NCBI RefSeq assembly: GCF_003697785.1
Contig: NZ_QOKZ01000001.1
Span: 372,001 to 436,000, forward strand
Length of the DNA stretch: 64,000 bases
DNA from: Paracoccus alkanivorans
Lineage (GTDB): Bacteria; Pseudomonadota; Alphaproteobacteria; Rhodobacterales; Rhodobacteraceae
Reading direction: 5' to 3'
The first letter of the stretch is position 1, and the number at the start of each line of letters is the position of its first letter. The notes under the pieces are model-generated. The model saw only the letters and a program-made list of their open reading frames with translations. It was not told the origin of the DNA and did not search any database. Positions 25,396 through 33,786 of the stretch are shown here, one piece after another. A program made the translations under genes and the position numbers.

Positions 25396-26370
25396 TCAGC
25401 CCCAATAGGCCGCTGACATGAAATCCTTCTTCGCCATGCCAAGCGACAACAGATGCTTGCGCGCGGCACGGGCCTGTTCCGCAGGACCGGCGAACCAGAC
25501 GAAGTCTCCCTCTCCCGGTTCCGGCAAACCGGACAGCGCCGCCAGCAGATCATCCACCCTGTCCACGCGGGCATCGCCAGCCAATGCCCCCATGTCCTCG
25601 GGTCGAACGCAAAGGGCCGCGCACACCTGTCCCCGGGCGAGGTCCAGCATCCGGGCGATCGCGGGCAAGGCGGTTTCGTCGCCGAACAGCCACAGGCGAT
25701 CGGCTTCGGGGCACCAGCCGCCGCCGGGACCGAGAATGCCGACCTCCTGCCCGGCCGGATTCGACATGGCCCAATCGCAGGTCGGGCTGTTCTCGTGCCG
25801 GAAGATGTCGAAATCGATCCAGTTCCCGGATTGCGCGGCAACCGTATAGACCGGGCGATGCAGCGCATCCTCGCCTTCGGGCCATGCGGTGCGCCCGGTC
25901 TCCGCGATCCGGGGCCAGACGGGGGTGCGGCCCGCCGGAGGCAACAGCAGGCGGAAATGCAGGCTTCTTTCACCGAATCTCGGCGCATCGGAACCCGATA
26001 GCCGCACACGGATGAAGCCGGGCGTCAACGAAGTGACGGCCTCGACCCGCATCAGCGACAGGCCGGGGGCAAGCGCGCCGACATCAAGCTGATCCCATTT
26101 CGCGCTCAACCCGACTTCGGCGAACAGCTCGGTCGCGCTGTCGCGCAGGATGCCGATCAGCCGCGCCTCGGGGCCGCTCAGATCGATCCGAAGGCTGTCC
26201 GCTTCGATCTTCAGTCGCAGCTCGCAATCCCAAACGAACATGCTGAGCTGATCGGGCGTCTCGACTAGCGGCACTTCCCATGCCGCTGCCCGCGCCTTGA
26301 GCGCCGCCACGGCCGCGCCCGAGGCTTGCGGTATGATCCCGGTGCTCCGGTGATGTCTGATATGGGACAC
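25396..26370 (-). CDS. Siderophore-interacting protein (NAD(P)H flavin ferric reductase)
   Basis: 324 residues. The N-terminal ~95 residues fit the DUF2218-like extension (LRLKIEADSLRIDLSGPEAR), then an FAD-binding domain with HRPVYTVAAQ (the R-x-Y-T motif), and a C-terminal NAD(P)H domain with LWLFGDETALPAIARML, WFAGPAEQARAARKHLL and the terminal AAYWG of the family. These cytoplasmic enzymes reduce ferric siderophores to release iron, matching the convergent uptake operon. A GTG start at 26370 with GGAGAGG upstream is chosen. It probably has its own promoter in the 85 bp before it. Confidence 0.92.
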   Translation of the reverse strand: MSHIRHHRSTGIIPQASGAAVAALKARAAAWEVPLVETPDQLSMFVWDCELRLKIEADSLRIDLSGPEARLIGILRDSATELFAEVGLSAKWDQLDVGALAPGLSLMRVEAVTSLTPGFIRVRLSGSDAPRFGERSLHFRLLLPPAGRTPVWPRIAETGRTAWPEGEDALHRPVYTVAAQSGNWIDFDIFRHENSPTCDWAMSNPAGQEVGILGPGGGWCPEADRLWLFGDETALPAIARMLDLARGQVCAALCVRPEDMGALAGDARVDRVDDLLAALSGLPEPGEGDFVWFAGPAEQARAARKHLLSLGMAKKDFMSAAYWG

Positions 26371-26426
26371 GCTGCCTCTCCTGCCCGATGGGCGTTTCGC
26401 GGGCGACGCTATATCAAACTGTTTTT

Positions 26427-26449
26427 ATCGGCAATACACCTTTACCGAT
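26427..26449. promoter_or_regulatory. Inverted repeat upstream of the siderophore-interacting protein gene
   Basis: ATCGGCAA-N7-TTACCGAT is an 8-bp dyad with one mismatch in the gap between the SDR stop and the reductase start. It could be an operator for the reductase gene. As a terminator of the SDR gene it is weak, since A residues rather than T follow on that strand. Confidence 0.3.
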
Positions 26450-26455
26450 GACGCC

Positions 26456-27226
26456 TTACAAGACCGAGATCATCCCGCCATCGACGAAGATCAACTGCCC
26501 GCTGACATAATTCGAGGCATCCGAGGCCAGGTAGATCGCGGTGCCGACCAGCTCGTCGGGGCGTCCCCAACGTCCCGCCGGGGTGCGTCCCTTGACCCAT
26601 GCGTCGAACTCCGGGTTCGAGACCAGCGCCTCGTTCATATCCGTCAGCATGTAGCCCGGCCCGATGGCATTGGCCTGGATGCCATGCGCACTCCATTCGG
26701 CGGCCATGCCCTTTGTCAGCATCTTGATCCCGCCCTTGGCCACCGTGTAGGGCGTGACAGTCGCCCGTGCCAGATCGCTGGTCAGCGAGCCGATATTGAT
26801 GATCTTGCCCCGGTTGCGCGGGATCATCCGCCGCGCCGCCTCGCGCCCCAGCAGGAAGGCGCTGGTCAGGTTGGTGTCGATCACGCGTTGCCAGTCGGAG
26901 AGACTCAGTTCGACCATCGGCTGGCGATGCTGTATGCCCGCGTTGTTCACCAGGATATCGACCTCGACCCCTTCGGCATCCAGTTCTCGGAAAACCGCCT
27001 CGACTGCAGCCTCGTCGGTAACGTCGAATGGCGCGGCACGGGCGCTCAGCCCCGCATCGCACAATTCCTGCGCCGCCGCCTCGGTCGCCTGCGGATTGCG
27101 GCCATTGACGATAAGGGCCGCGCCCGCCTGTCCCATGCCCTCGGCGATGGCGCGGCCCAACCCACGGGTCGAGCCGGTGATCAGCGCTGTGCGCCCGGTA
27201 AGGTCGAAAAGCTTGTTTGCGGTCAT
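26456..27226 (-). CDS. SDR oxidoreductase, gluconate 5-dehydrogenase type
   Basis: 256 residues of a classical short-chain dehydrogenase. NAD(P) motif ITGSTRGLGRAIAEG near residue 15, NNAG near 90, catalytic serine in INIGSLTSD and tyrosine/lysine in TPYTVAKGGIKML near 157; the tail YVSGQLIFVDGGM is standard. The closest known group by motif is gluconate/idonate 5-dehydrogenase (IdnO/Gno). The ATG at 27226 has GGAG upstream and lies 2 nt after the enolase-superfamily stop, so the two are co-translated. The exact sugar-acid substrate is inferred from neighbours. Confidence 0.85.
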   Translation of the reverse strand: MTANKLFDLTGRTALITGSTRGLGRAIAEGMGQAGAALIVNGRNPQATEAAAQELCDAGLSARAAPFDVTDEAAVEAVFRELDAEGVEVDILVNNAGIQHRQPMVELSLSDWQRVIDTNLTSAFLLGREAARRMIPRNRGKIINIGSLTSDLARATVTPYTVAKGGIKMLTKGMAAEWSAHGIQANAIGPGYMLTDMNEALVSNPEFDAWVKGRTPAGRWGRPDELVGTAIYLASDASNYVSGQLIFVDGGMISVL

Positions 27227-27228
27227 GG

Positions 27229-28428
27229 TCAAAGCTCCGTTTTGCGGGTGGTCAGGTCGCTGCGCTCGAACACGGCGGGCAGCAGGTCGGTGCCGAGGCC
27301 CGGCCCCTCCATCGGCAGGGCGTGACCGTCGCGAATCACCGGCATCTCGGTGACAAGCTCGCGATACCAGCCGTCATAGAAGGCCCGGACGCTTTCCTGG
27401 ATCAGCGTGTTGGGCTGGCTGAACGAGGCATGGATGGCGGCCACGAACCCGACCGGACCGGTGCAGTCATGCGGCGCGAAGGGGCGATGATAAGTGTCGG
27501 CGAGCGCGGCAATCTTGCGCCCTTCGGTCAATCCGCCGGTCCAGCACAGATCGACCATCGCGATATGGGTGGCGCCGCGATCCAGCATATCCTTGTAGGG
27601 AAAGCGCGAGCCGAGGGTTTCGCTGGCACAGACCCAGACATCGGTCGCATCCGCGTATTCCGCCAGCGCCTGCGGTGAATTCATGCGGATCGGATCCTCG
27701 AACCAGAACGGGTTGTAGGGCTCCAGCGCGCGGGCGATCTGCTTGGCAGCGGGCAGGTTCCACAGCGAATGAAACTCTACCATGATATCCATCTTGTCGC
27801 CGACGCGCTTGCGGATTTTCTCGAAGGGGTCCAGCGCGGTGCGCATCTGCTCGGCTGTAATATACATGCCGCGATTTTCCTGCGCGGGCGGATCGAAAGG
27901 CCAGATCTTCATTCCGGTGATGCCGCTTTCCAGCAGGTTCTCGGCCAGCGCGCCGGCATCGGTCATGAAGGCGTTCAGGTCTTCATACGGCCCCTCGGCA
28001 TCGCCGATATTCCAGGTGTCAACGGGGCGGATATTGTTGCTGCGCACATAGCCGTAACCCGCGCAGGTGTTATAGATGCGCAGCTTGTCGCAATTCAGCC
28101 CGCCCAGCAGGTTATGGACCGGCTGACCGCATATCTTGCCGAACAGATCCCACAGCGCGATATCGATGGCAGAGGCCGCGCGGTATTCCACCCCGGTCGA
28201 GCTTTGCGCCATCGGCAGGTCGGTCATCGCCCGGTTCAATGCCTCGATCCGTGTGGGGTCGCGCCCTAGAAGCCGTCCGGCCAGCGTGTTGTGGATATGC
28301 GCCTCGACGGCCTCGGCACCGTAGAAGGTCTCGCCCAGCCCGATGCTGCCCTCGTCACTGTGCAGCCGGACCCACAGGACATTCGAGAACTCTTCGGTCC
28401 GCAGTGTCTCTATCGCCGTGATTTTCAT
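27229..28428 (-). CDS. Enolase-superfamily sugar-acid dehydratase (MR/MLE family)
   Basis: 399 residues: an N-terminal capping domain (MKITAIETLRTEEFSNVLWV) and a C-terminal barrel. Metal and acid/base elements seen: GMKIWPFDPPAQ, IMVEFHSLWNLPAAKQIA, PFWFEDPIR, ASETLG and the late FAPHDCTGPVGFVAAIH. The SALxAIxxALWDL-like segment is AASAIDIALWDLFGK. Such enzymes dehydrate galactonate, gluconate, galactarate or related acids. It is transcribed with the SDR and is divergent from a GntR gene and TRAP transporter, so it probably handles the acid these import. Ribosome site GGAGGAG precedes the ATG. The substrate cannot be assigned from sequence alone. Confidence 0.85.
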   Translation of the reverse strand: MKITAIETLRTEEFSNVLWVRLHSDEGSIGLGETFYGAEAVEAHIHNTLAGRLLGRDPTRIEALNRAMTDLPMAQSSTGVEYRAASAIDIALWDLFGKICGQPVHNLLGGLNCDKLRIYNTCAGYGYVRSNNIRPVDTWNIGDAEGPYEDLNAFMTDAGALAENLLESGITGMKIWPFDPPAQENRGMYITAEQMRTALDPFEKIRKRVGDKMDIMVEFHSLWNLPAAKQIARALEPYNPFWFEDPIRMNSPQALAEYADATDVWVCASETLGSRFPYKDMLDRGATHIAMVDLCWTGGLTEGRKIAALADTYHRPFAPHDCTGPVGFVAAIHASFSQPNTLIQESVRAFYDGWYRELVTEMPVIRDGHALPMEGPGLGTDLLPAVFERSDLTTRKTEL

Positions 28429-28491
28429 CCTGTCTCCTCCTCTGGTCCTCTGGCGTCACACGGCAATGGCACGAATCGCATTGACTTTTAC

Positions 28492-28509
28492 GATATGCCG
28501 TGAAATATC
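28492..28509. promoter_or_regulatory. Candidate GntR operator
   Basis: GATAT-GCCGTGAA-ATATC is a 5-bp dyad in the 106-bp gap between the divergent enolase-superfamily gene and the GntR gene, 25 bp before the GntR start. GntR/FCD regulators usually bind short dyads in such gaps. Confidence 0.35.
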
Positions 28510-28534
28510 AGAAAACATCAATAAGGGAGAGCAG

Positions 28535-29329
28535 ATGCCGCCGCAAGCCAAAACATCGGCAGGACCAGACGAGGCAGCAAAGCCCCCGGTCGAGCGCGCC
28601 GATGCCGTGGCGATTCCGCCGGCGGGCGATCTGACCAGCGCCGCCTATGAGCGGATCGAGGAATTGTTTATCTCGATGAAACTGGCGCCGGGGGCGACAC
28701 TGCGCACGCAGGATTTGCAACGCCTCACCGGGCTGGGGCGCACCCCCGTGCACCAGGCCGTGCGCCGCCTTGCTGCCGAAACGCTGCTGGATGTTCAACC
28801 GCGCAACGGGCTGCGCATCGCCCCCATCGACCTGGAGCGGGAAAGGCGTCTTGCCGATCTGCGCCGCGACATGGACCGTTTCGTCTGCACCACCGCCATC
28901 GCGGGAATGGAGGGAAACGAGCGCGCCCGGCTGTCCCACATCATGCGGCGGCTTGAGGCAGAACGCCCCACAATCACGCTTGACCAATTCAACGTGCTCG
29001 ACAAGGCTTTCGACATGCTGATGATCCAGGCCTCGCGCGAACGTTTCCTTGAACGCAGCCTGCGCCCGCTGAAGGCATTGGGCCGGCGCACCGGTTATCT
29101 GGATATCAGCCATGTCAGCGGTCAGCAGGGGCTGGACGAAACGGTCGGCCACCATCTGGCCATCATGCGCGCGGTGCTGGAAGGCGACGTGTCCCGCGCC
29201 CGCGCCATGTCCGACGAACTGGTCGAGTTCGGCATCGCCATGCTGACCCGGCTTGAACGGAATATCGATCCGGCACTGCTGGATATAAGCTTCGGCCTCG
29301 AAGGAGGTGAAGGAGGGCGGGCGATGTAG
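28535..29329 (+). CDS. GntR-family regulator (FCD type)
   Basis: 264 residues. The winged helix is at about residues 40-105 (YERIEELFISMKLAPGATLR, QDLQRLTGLGRTPVHQAVRR), then an FCD helical ligand domain (RLADLRRDMDRFVCTTAIAG through VGHHLAIMRAVLEGDVSRAR). The ATG at 28535 has AAGGGAG upstream; longer in-frame starts run into the divergent gene and are not credible. It lies between an SDR/dehydratase pair and a TRAP transporter with gluconokinase, and most likely controls both arms in response to a sugar acid. The N-terminal ~35 residues are polar and disordered-looking. Confidence 0.9.
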   Translation: MPPQAKTSAGPDEAAKPPVERADAVAIPPAGDLTSAAYERIEELFISMKLAPGATLRTQDLQRLTGLGRTPVHQAVRRLAAETLLDVQPRNGLRIAPIDLERERRLADLRRDMDRFVCTTAIAGMEGNERARLSHIMRRLEAERPTITLDQFNVLDKAFDMLMIQASRERFLERSLRPLKALGRRTGYLDISHVSGQQGLDETVGHHLAIMRAVLEGDVSRARAMSDELVEFGIAMLTRLERNIDPALLDISFGLEGGEGGRAM

Positions 29330-29417
29330 CCCGCAACCGGCATGGAGACCCGCCGATAACCGGCGCAGCATGCCTGGAACCCATCGGAAAAAACTGATTG
29401 TTTTTGGGAGGACCCAG

Positions 29418-30428
29418 ATGAGACTGATCCAAACGGCCATGACGGCCATGATCCTGATGGCCGGCACTGCCGGGGCTCAGGAATACAGCTTCAAGTTCCA
29501 GTCGTCCGACCCGGCCGGCAACCCGAATTTCGAGTTCCAGCAAGGCTGGGCCGAACTGGTCGCCGAGAAGTCGGAAGGCGCGATCGCGATCGAGATCCTG
29601 CCGGTCGGCTCGGTCGTCGAATATAACGAAACGCTGGATGCGGTTGCCGCCGGAATCCTGGACGGGCAGATCTGCGACAGTTCCTACTGGGCGGGCAAGG
29701 ACCCGGCATTCGGCCTGATCTCGAACCCGGTCGGGGCGTGGTCCGATCCTGAGCAGATGATCGACTTCGTCGAAAACGGCGGCGGCAAGGAACTGATGCA
29801 GGAACTGCTGGGCAGCTATGGCCTGCATTTCATCGGAGTCTCCACCCCGGGACTGGAAGCCTTCGTGTCGCGGGTTCCGCTGGACGGGGTGGACGACCTG
29901 AAAGGCGTCAAGATGCGCGCGCCCGAGGGGCCGGTCGCCAATGTCTTTTCCGCTGCGGGTGCCTCGCCCGTCAACCTGCCCTCATCCGAAGTCTATACCT
30001 CGCTGGACAAGGGCGTGGTCGATGCCGCCGACTACTCGGTGTTTTCGGTCAATCAGCAACAGGGCCTGAACGGGATCGCACCGCACCCGGTCTATCCGGG
30101 CTTCCACTCTCTGCCACTGGTGGAGGTGTCGATGAACAAGGCGAAATGGGACGCCCTTCCCGACGAGATGAAAGCGCTGCTGGAAGAAACCGTGAAGGAA
30201 TTCCAGCAGACCCAGATCAAGGGCAATCGCGAGGCGGACGAGGCGGCGCTGGCCGAGGCAGAGGCGGATCCGAACATCACCGTTCATAACTGGTCCGACG
30301 AAGAGCGCGCCAAGTTCCGCAAGCTTGGCATGGCCGAATGGGAAAAGATCGCCAGCCAGTCGCCCATGGCACAGAAGGTCTTCGACACTCTGACCGCCTA
30401 CATGCAGGAAAAGGGTATGCTGGAATAA
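29418..30428 (+). CDS. TRAP transporter substrate-binding protein (DctP family)
   Basis: 336 residues with a signal peptide (MRLIQTAMTAMILMAGTAGA) and the DctP fold: GWAELVAEKSEGAIAIEILP, then GVDDLKGVKMRAPEGPVAN with the arginine that usually contacts the ligand carboxylate, and KGVVDAADYSVFSVNQQQGL near residue 200. It captures an organic acid in the periplasm. The ATG at 29418 has GGGAGGAC upstream. The two membrane subunits follow directly, and a gluconokinase gene comes next, so a hexonate such as gluconate is the favoured but unproven ligand. Confidence 0.92.
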   Translation: MRLIQTAMTAMILMAGTAGAQEYSFKFQSSDPAGNPNFEFQQGWAELVAEKSEGAIAIEILPVGSVVEYNETLDAVAAGILDGQICDSSYWAGKDPAFGLISNPVGAWSDPEQMIDFVENGGGKELMQELLGSYGLHFIGVSTPGLEAFVSRVPLDGVDDLKGVKMRAPEGPVANVFSAAGASPVNLPSSEVYTSLDKGVVDAADYSVFSVNQQQGLNGIAPHPVYPGFHSLPLVEVSMNKAKWDALPDEMKALLEETVKEFQQTQIKGNREADEAALAEAEADPNITVHNWSDEERAKFRKLGMAEWEKIASQSPMAQKVFDTLTAYMQEKGMLE

Positions 30429-30487
30429 GGCTGCCAAGGCTGCCCCACCTGCCTGGGGCAGCCACATTTTTCAAGGGGGATCACCGC

Positions 30488-31060
30488 ATGACCGAGGATC
30501 AACGCGAGGACGAAATCGACCTCGCCGCCATAACCGAAGGCGCCGGCCATCTAGCTCCGGAGGCCGGGCTGATGGGCCGCCTGGTGGACCGCGTCGCCTA
30601 TATTTTCGCCGCCGGAATCGTCATTGCCGCTGCCATTCTGCTGACAGAGGTGTTCCTGCGTTACATTCTGAACCGCCCGACCATCTGGGCGCATGAAACC
30701 ACGATTTTCCTGTGTGGACTGGCCTTTACCTTTGGCGGGCTCTACTGCACCAGCCGCAACAGCCATATCCGGGTCGTGCTGATCTATGATTGGCTGCCCG
30801 AAGGCACGCGGCGCGTGTTCAACGTGATCATATCTATCGTGAGCGCCATCGCCTCGGCGTTCTTCGCCTATGCGGCCTGGCACATGGTAACGCGGGCTGT
30901 CTGGGCCCCCTCCGGCGAGATCCGGCTGGAGACCACCGGCAGCGCGTGGAGCCCGCCCACGCCCGCACTGATCAAGGTATTCATCTTTATCGTGATGCTC
31001 CTGCTGGTCCTGCAGTTCCTGATACTCGCCGTCAATTATGCCCGCCGGGCGAAAGGGTAA
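30488..31060 (+). CDS. TRAP transporter small membrane subunit (DctQ)
   Basis: 190 residues with four hydrophobic segments (FAAGIVIAAAILLTEVFLRY, IFLCGLAFTFGGLYC, a segment around IISIVSAIASAFFAYAAWH and IVMLLLVLQFLILAV). The WAHETTIFLCG segment is typical of DctQ. The N-terminal ~40 residues are acidic and cytoplasmic. The ATG at 30488 is preceded by AAGGGGGA. The stop overlaps the DctM start as TAATG, so the two membrane subunits are co-translated. Confidence 0.9.
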   Translation: MTEDQREDEIDLAAITEGAGHLAPEAGLMGRLVDRVAYIFAAGIVIAAAILLTEVFLRYILNRPTIWAHETTIFLCGLAFTFGGLYCTSRNSHIRVVLIYDWLPEGTRRVFNVIISIVSAIASAFFAYAAWHMVTRAVWAPSGEIRLETTGSAWSPPTPALIKVFIFIVMLLLVLQFLILAVNYARRAKG

Positions 31061-32385
31061 TGCCGATGATGGATCTTGGCTTCAATCTGCAAGTGCTCGG
31101 CATCGAATGGGGCACGGTGCTGATGTTCGGCATGCTGATCGCGCTGCTGCTGACCGGCATGCCTCTGGCCTTCGTGACGCTGCTGGTCGCGCTGATATTC
31201 GCTCTTGGCTGGTTCGGACCGATGTCGATCCCGCTGATCACCAGCCGCGTCTACTCATTCGTGATGAACTTCGTCTTCGTCTCGGTGCCGATGTTCGTGC
31301 TGATGGCGGCGATCCTCGACCGATCGGGAATCGCCCGCGACCTCTTCGATGCGATGAAGCTGTTCGCGGGCCGCGTGCGCGGGAGCGTGGCGATCCAGAC
31401 TGTGTTCGTCTCGGTCATCCTCGCCGCCATGTCCGGCATCATCGGCGGGGAGATCGTGCTGCTTGGCCTGCTGGCCCTGCCGCAGATGCTGCGTCTCGGC
31501 TATGACCGCAACCTCGCCATCGGTGTGGTCTGCGCGGGCGGCTCTCTCGGCACCATGATCCCGCCTTCCATCGTGCTGATCATCTATGGCCTGACCGCCA
31601 ATGTCTCGATCGGAGAGTTGTTCACCGCCTCCTTCCTGCCGGGCTTCATGCTGGCGATGTTCTATTGCATCTATATCCTTGCCCGCGCTTACCTGACACC
31701 CGGCGCGGTGCCCGATATCGACCCCACCCCGGTCCCGCGCGAGGAAAAGCTGCGGCTGCTGAAGGGACTGGCGCTGCCGATCCTGGTCGTCTTCATGGTG
31801 CTGGGCTCGATCTATGGCGGCATCGCCTCGGTGACCGAAGCTTCGGCCATCGGTGTCGGAGGTGTGCTATTGTCCACCGTCCTGCGGGGGGAGTTCTCTT
31901 ACGAACTGTTGCGGGGCGCGGCGATGCAGACGCTGGCGACCGTCGGCATGATCGTCTGGATCGGCATCGGCGCGACGGCGATCGTTGGTGTCTACAACCT
32001 GATGGGCGGAGTCGATTTCGTCTCGGGCATGATCACCGGCATATCGGACAACCCGACGGTGATCGTGCTGGTGATGATGCTGATCCTGTTTTTCCTCGGC
32101 GCTTTCCTTGACTGGGTCGGCATCGCCCTGCTCACCATGCCGATCTTCGTGCCGATCATCACCGAACTCGGCATGGACCCGGTCTGGTTCGGAGTGCTGT
32201 TCTGCATGAACATGCAGGTCAGCTTCCTGTCACCGCCTTTCGGCCCCGCCGCCTTCTACCTGAAATCGGTGGCACCGCCCGATATCACGCTCGGTGTGAT
32301 CTTTCGCTCCTTGCTGCCATTCATCGCGCTGCAGATATTGGCGGTGGGATTGCTGATCGCCTTCCCCGGCATTACCGGCCGCTGA
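31060..32385 (+). CDS. TRAP transporter large membrane subunit (DctM)
   Basis: 441 residues with about twelve hydrophobic segments. Family motifs: FVSVPMFVLMAAILDRSGIA near the start, GIIGGEIVLLGLLALPQMLR, CAGGSLGTMIPPSIVLIIYG near residue 150 and SPPFGPAAFYLKSVAPPDIT near 390. It carries the substrate using the sodium gradient. The start overlaps the DctQ stop (TAATG). A gluconokinase gene follows 33 nt later on the same strand. Confidence 0.93.
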   Translation: MPMMDLGFNLQVLGIEWGTVLMFGMLIALLLTGMPLAFVTLLVALIFALGWFGPMSIPLITSRVYSFVMNFVFVSVPMFVLMAAILDRSGIARDLFDAMKLFAGRVRGSVAIQTVFVSVILAAMSGIIGGEIVLLGLLALPQMLRLGYDRNLAIGVVCAGGSLGTMIPPSIVLIIYGLTANVSIGELFTASFLPGFMLAMFYCIYILARAYLTPGAVPDIDPTPVPREEKLRLLKGLALPILVVFMVLGSIYGGIASVTEASAIGVGGVLLSTVLRGEFSYELLRGAAMQTLATVGMIVWIGIGATAIVGVYNLMGGVDFVSGMITGISDNPTVIVLVMMLILFFLGAFLDWVGIALLTMPIFVPIITELGMDPVWFGVLFCMNMQVSFLSPPFGPAAFYLKSVAPPDITLGVIFRSLLPFIALQILAVGLLIAFPGITGR

Positions 32386-32418
32386 ACCTCCCCGCCGCCT
32401 GTCGGGCGGCGGGCAATC

Positions 32419-32955
32419 ATGAGCCAGGACAGGATCACGATGACGAGTCCCGCACATCCACCCCGGCTATGTGTTCTGGTGATGGGTCCGAGCGGCGTCG
32501 GGAAAACCACTTTCGCCCAAGCGTTCTCCAGGGCACTGGACGCGAGATTCATCGAGGGCGACGACTATCACACGCCGGAAAACCGCGCCGCGATGAGCGC
32601 GGGCCGCCCATTGACCGACGAGATGCGCATGCCGTGGCTCTCTGCCCTTGCCGAGGCCGTCAGGCAATCTCGGGTGACACGGAACACGGTGTTCACCTGC
32701 TCGGCCCTCAAGCGCAGTTACCGCGACCTGCTGCGAGAGGGGATCGGCGAGATGCGCCTGATCTGTCTGACCGCCCCGCGCAACCTGATCCGGCAACGCA
32801 TGGTGGCGCGCGAGCATTTCATGCCCGCCGAGCTGCTGGATTCGCAGATCGAGGCGCTGGAACTCCCGACACCCGAGGAACGGGCTATCATGCTGGAGAT
32901 GTCGGAAGAGCTGGATGCGAATGTCGCGCGGGCGATGGATCTGATCGGATGCTGA
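32419..32955 (+). CDS. gntK: Gluconokinase
   Basis: 178 residues, the usual GntK size. P-loop GPSGVGKTTFAQAF near residue 23, substrate region FIEGDDYHTPENRAAMSAGR and PLTDEMRMPWLSAL, and the ACSALKRSYRD-like CSALKRSYRDLLR. It phosphorylates gluconate to 6-phosphogluconate, feeding the Entner-Doudoroff or pentose phosphate path. Its place behind the TRAP genes links that transporter to gluconate. Three nearby ATGs (32419, 32440 and one within) are possible; 32419 is the longest. It is convergent with dgoA across a 207-bp gap that holds a degenerate repeat copy. Confidence 0.92.
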   Translation: MSQDRITMTSPAHPPRLCVLVMGPSGVGKTTFAQAFSRALDARFIEGDDYHTPENRAAMSAGRPLTDEMRMPWLSALAEAVRQSRVTRNTVFTCSALKRSYRDLLREGIGEMRLICLTAPRNLIRQRMVAREHFMPAELLDSQIEALELPTPEERAIMLEMSEELDANVARAMDLIGC

Positions 32956-33037
32956 GAGGGTTTGCGCTCCGCGAAGGCCGGGGCGTTCCGCCGCGTTGCC
33001 GACAGCCCCCTTAAAACAGCGGCTCGATCAACCGACA

Positions 33038-33066
33038 CCTCTGAAGGTATTTATGCAACGAAGAAG
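33038..33066 (-). repeat. Dispersed intergenic element, degenerate copy D
   Basis: Read on the minus strand, 33066-33038 gives CTTCTTCGTTGCATAAATAC followed by CTTCAGAGG, close to the box of copies A-C with several changes. The 207-bp gap between convergent gntK and dgoA otherwise has no gene. The two hairpins of the other copies are not clearly present, though a GGGGGCTGTC run follows on the minus strand. Confidence 0.4.
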
Positions 33067-33162
33067 CGGCGCAGAATCTGGAGAAGGAGAGCAGAGCCCA
33101 GGGTGATTTTCGTGAAAACAGAGCTCTATCCTACTTCCAGGAACCCGCCTCTGTTCTCCGTT

Positions 33163-33786
33163 TCACCCGGTTCGCAGTGCCGCCATGAAGTCGGCAGCAC
33201 GATTTGCAACCTCCGCCGCCGTCATCCCGGCCTTATATAGTGCCGAGCCGAGTCCGAAGCCATCCGCCCCGGCTGCACGATATCCGGCCATGTTGTCCGG
33301 CTGAATGCCCCCCACCGGCAAGAGCTGCGTTTCGCCCGGCAGGACAGCCCGCATTGCCTTGACGGCAACGGGCGGGATCATCTCGGCCGGGAACAGCTTG
33401 AGGAAAGCCGCCCCTGCATCCAGCGCCGCGAAAGCCTCGCTGACGGTGCCGATACCGGGACCATAGATCAGTCCGCGATCAGAAGCCGCCCGGGCCACGC
33501 GGATGTCGAAATTCGGCGCGATGATCAGGCGGCCGCCGGCGTCTTCGACCTTTGCCACCTGCTCGGCGGTCAGCACCGTGCCGGCGCCGATCACCGCCCG
33601 GTCCGCGAATCGCCGGGTAAGCCGGCCAATGCTGTCATAGGGCTGCGGCGAGTTCAGCGGCACTTCGATCAGCGCGAAGCCCGCCCCGATCAACTCTTCC
33701 GCGATGCCCTCGACTTCATCGGGCTTCACGCCGCGAAGGATCGCCACCAGCGGGCAGGTCCTGAAGCCAGTATTCCAGTCCATCAT
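33163..33786 (-). CDS. dgoA: 2-dehydro-3-deoxy-6-phosphogalactonate aldolase
   Basis: 207 residues of the KDPG/KDPGal aldolase family. It has the general base glutamate in FALIEVPLNSPQPYDS near residue 39, GAGTVLTAEQV near 67 and the Schiff-base lysine in GAAFLKLFPAEM near 126; the NSP motif after the glutamate favours the KDPGal (DgoA) branch over Eda. It splits 2-keto-3-deoxy-6-phosphogalactonate to pyruvate and glyceraldehyde 3-phosphate. The ATG at 33786 overlaps the dgoK stop (ATGA), which places it last in the chvE-dgoA unit. Confidence 0.9.
   Translation of the reverse strand: MMDWNTGFRTCPLVAILRGVKPDEVEGIAEELIGAGFALIEVPLNSPQPYDSIGRLTRRFADRAVIGAGTVLTAEQVAKVEDAGGRLIIAPNFDIRVARAASDRGLIYGPGIGTVSEAFAALDAGAAFLKLFPAEMIPPVAVKAMRAVLPGETQLLPVGGIQPDNMAGYRAAGADGFGLGSALYKAGMTAAEVANRAADFMAALRTG

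Noticed and set aside
30299..30480. Possible terminator between the DctP and DctQ genes
   Set aside because: The GGCTGCC/GGGCAGCC bases near 30430-30465 can pair, but the genes belong together and no T-run follows; evidence too weak to list.
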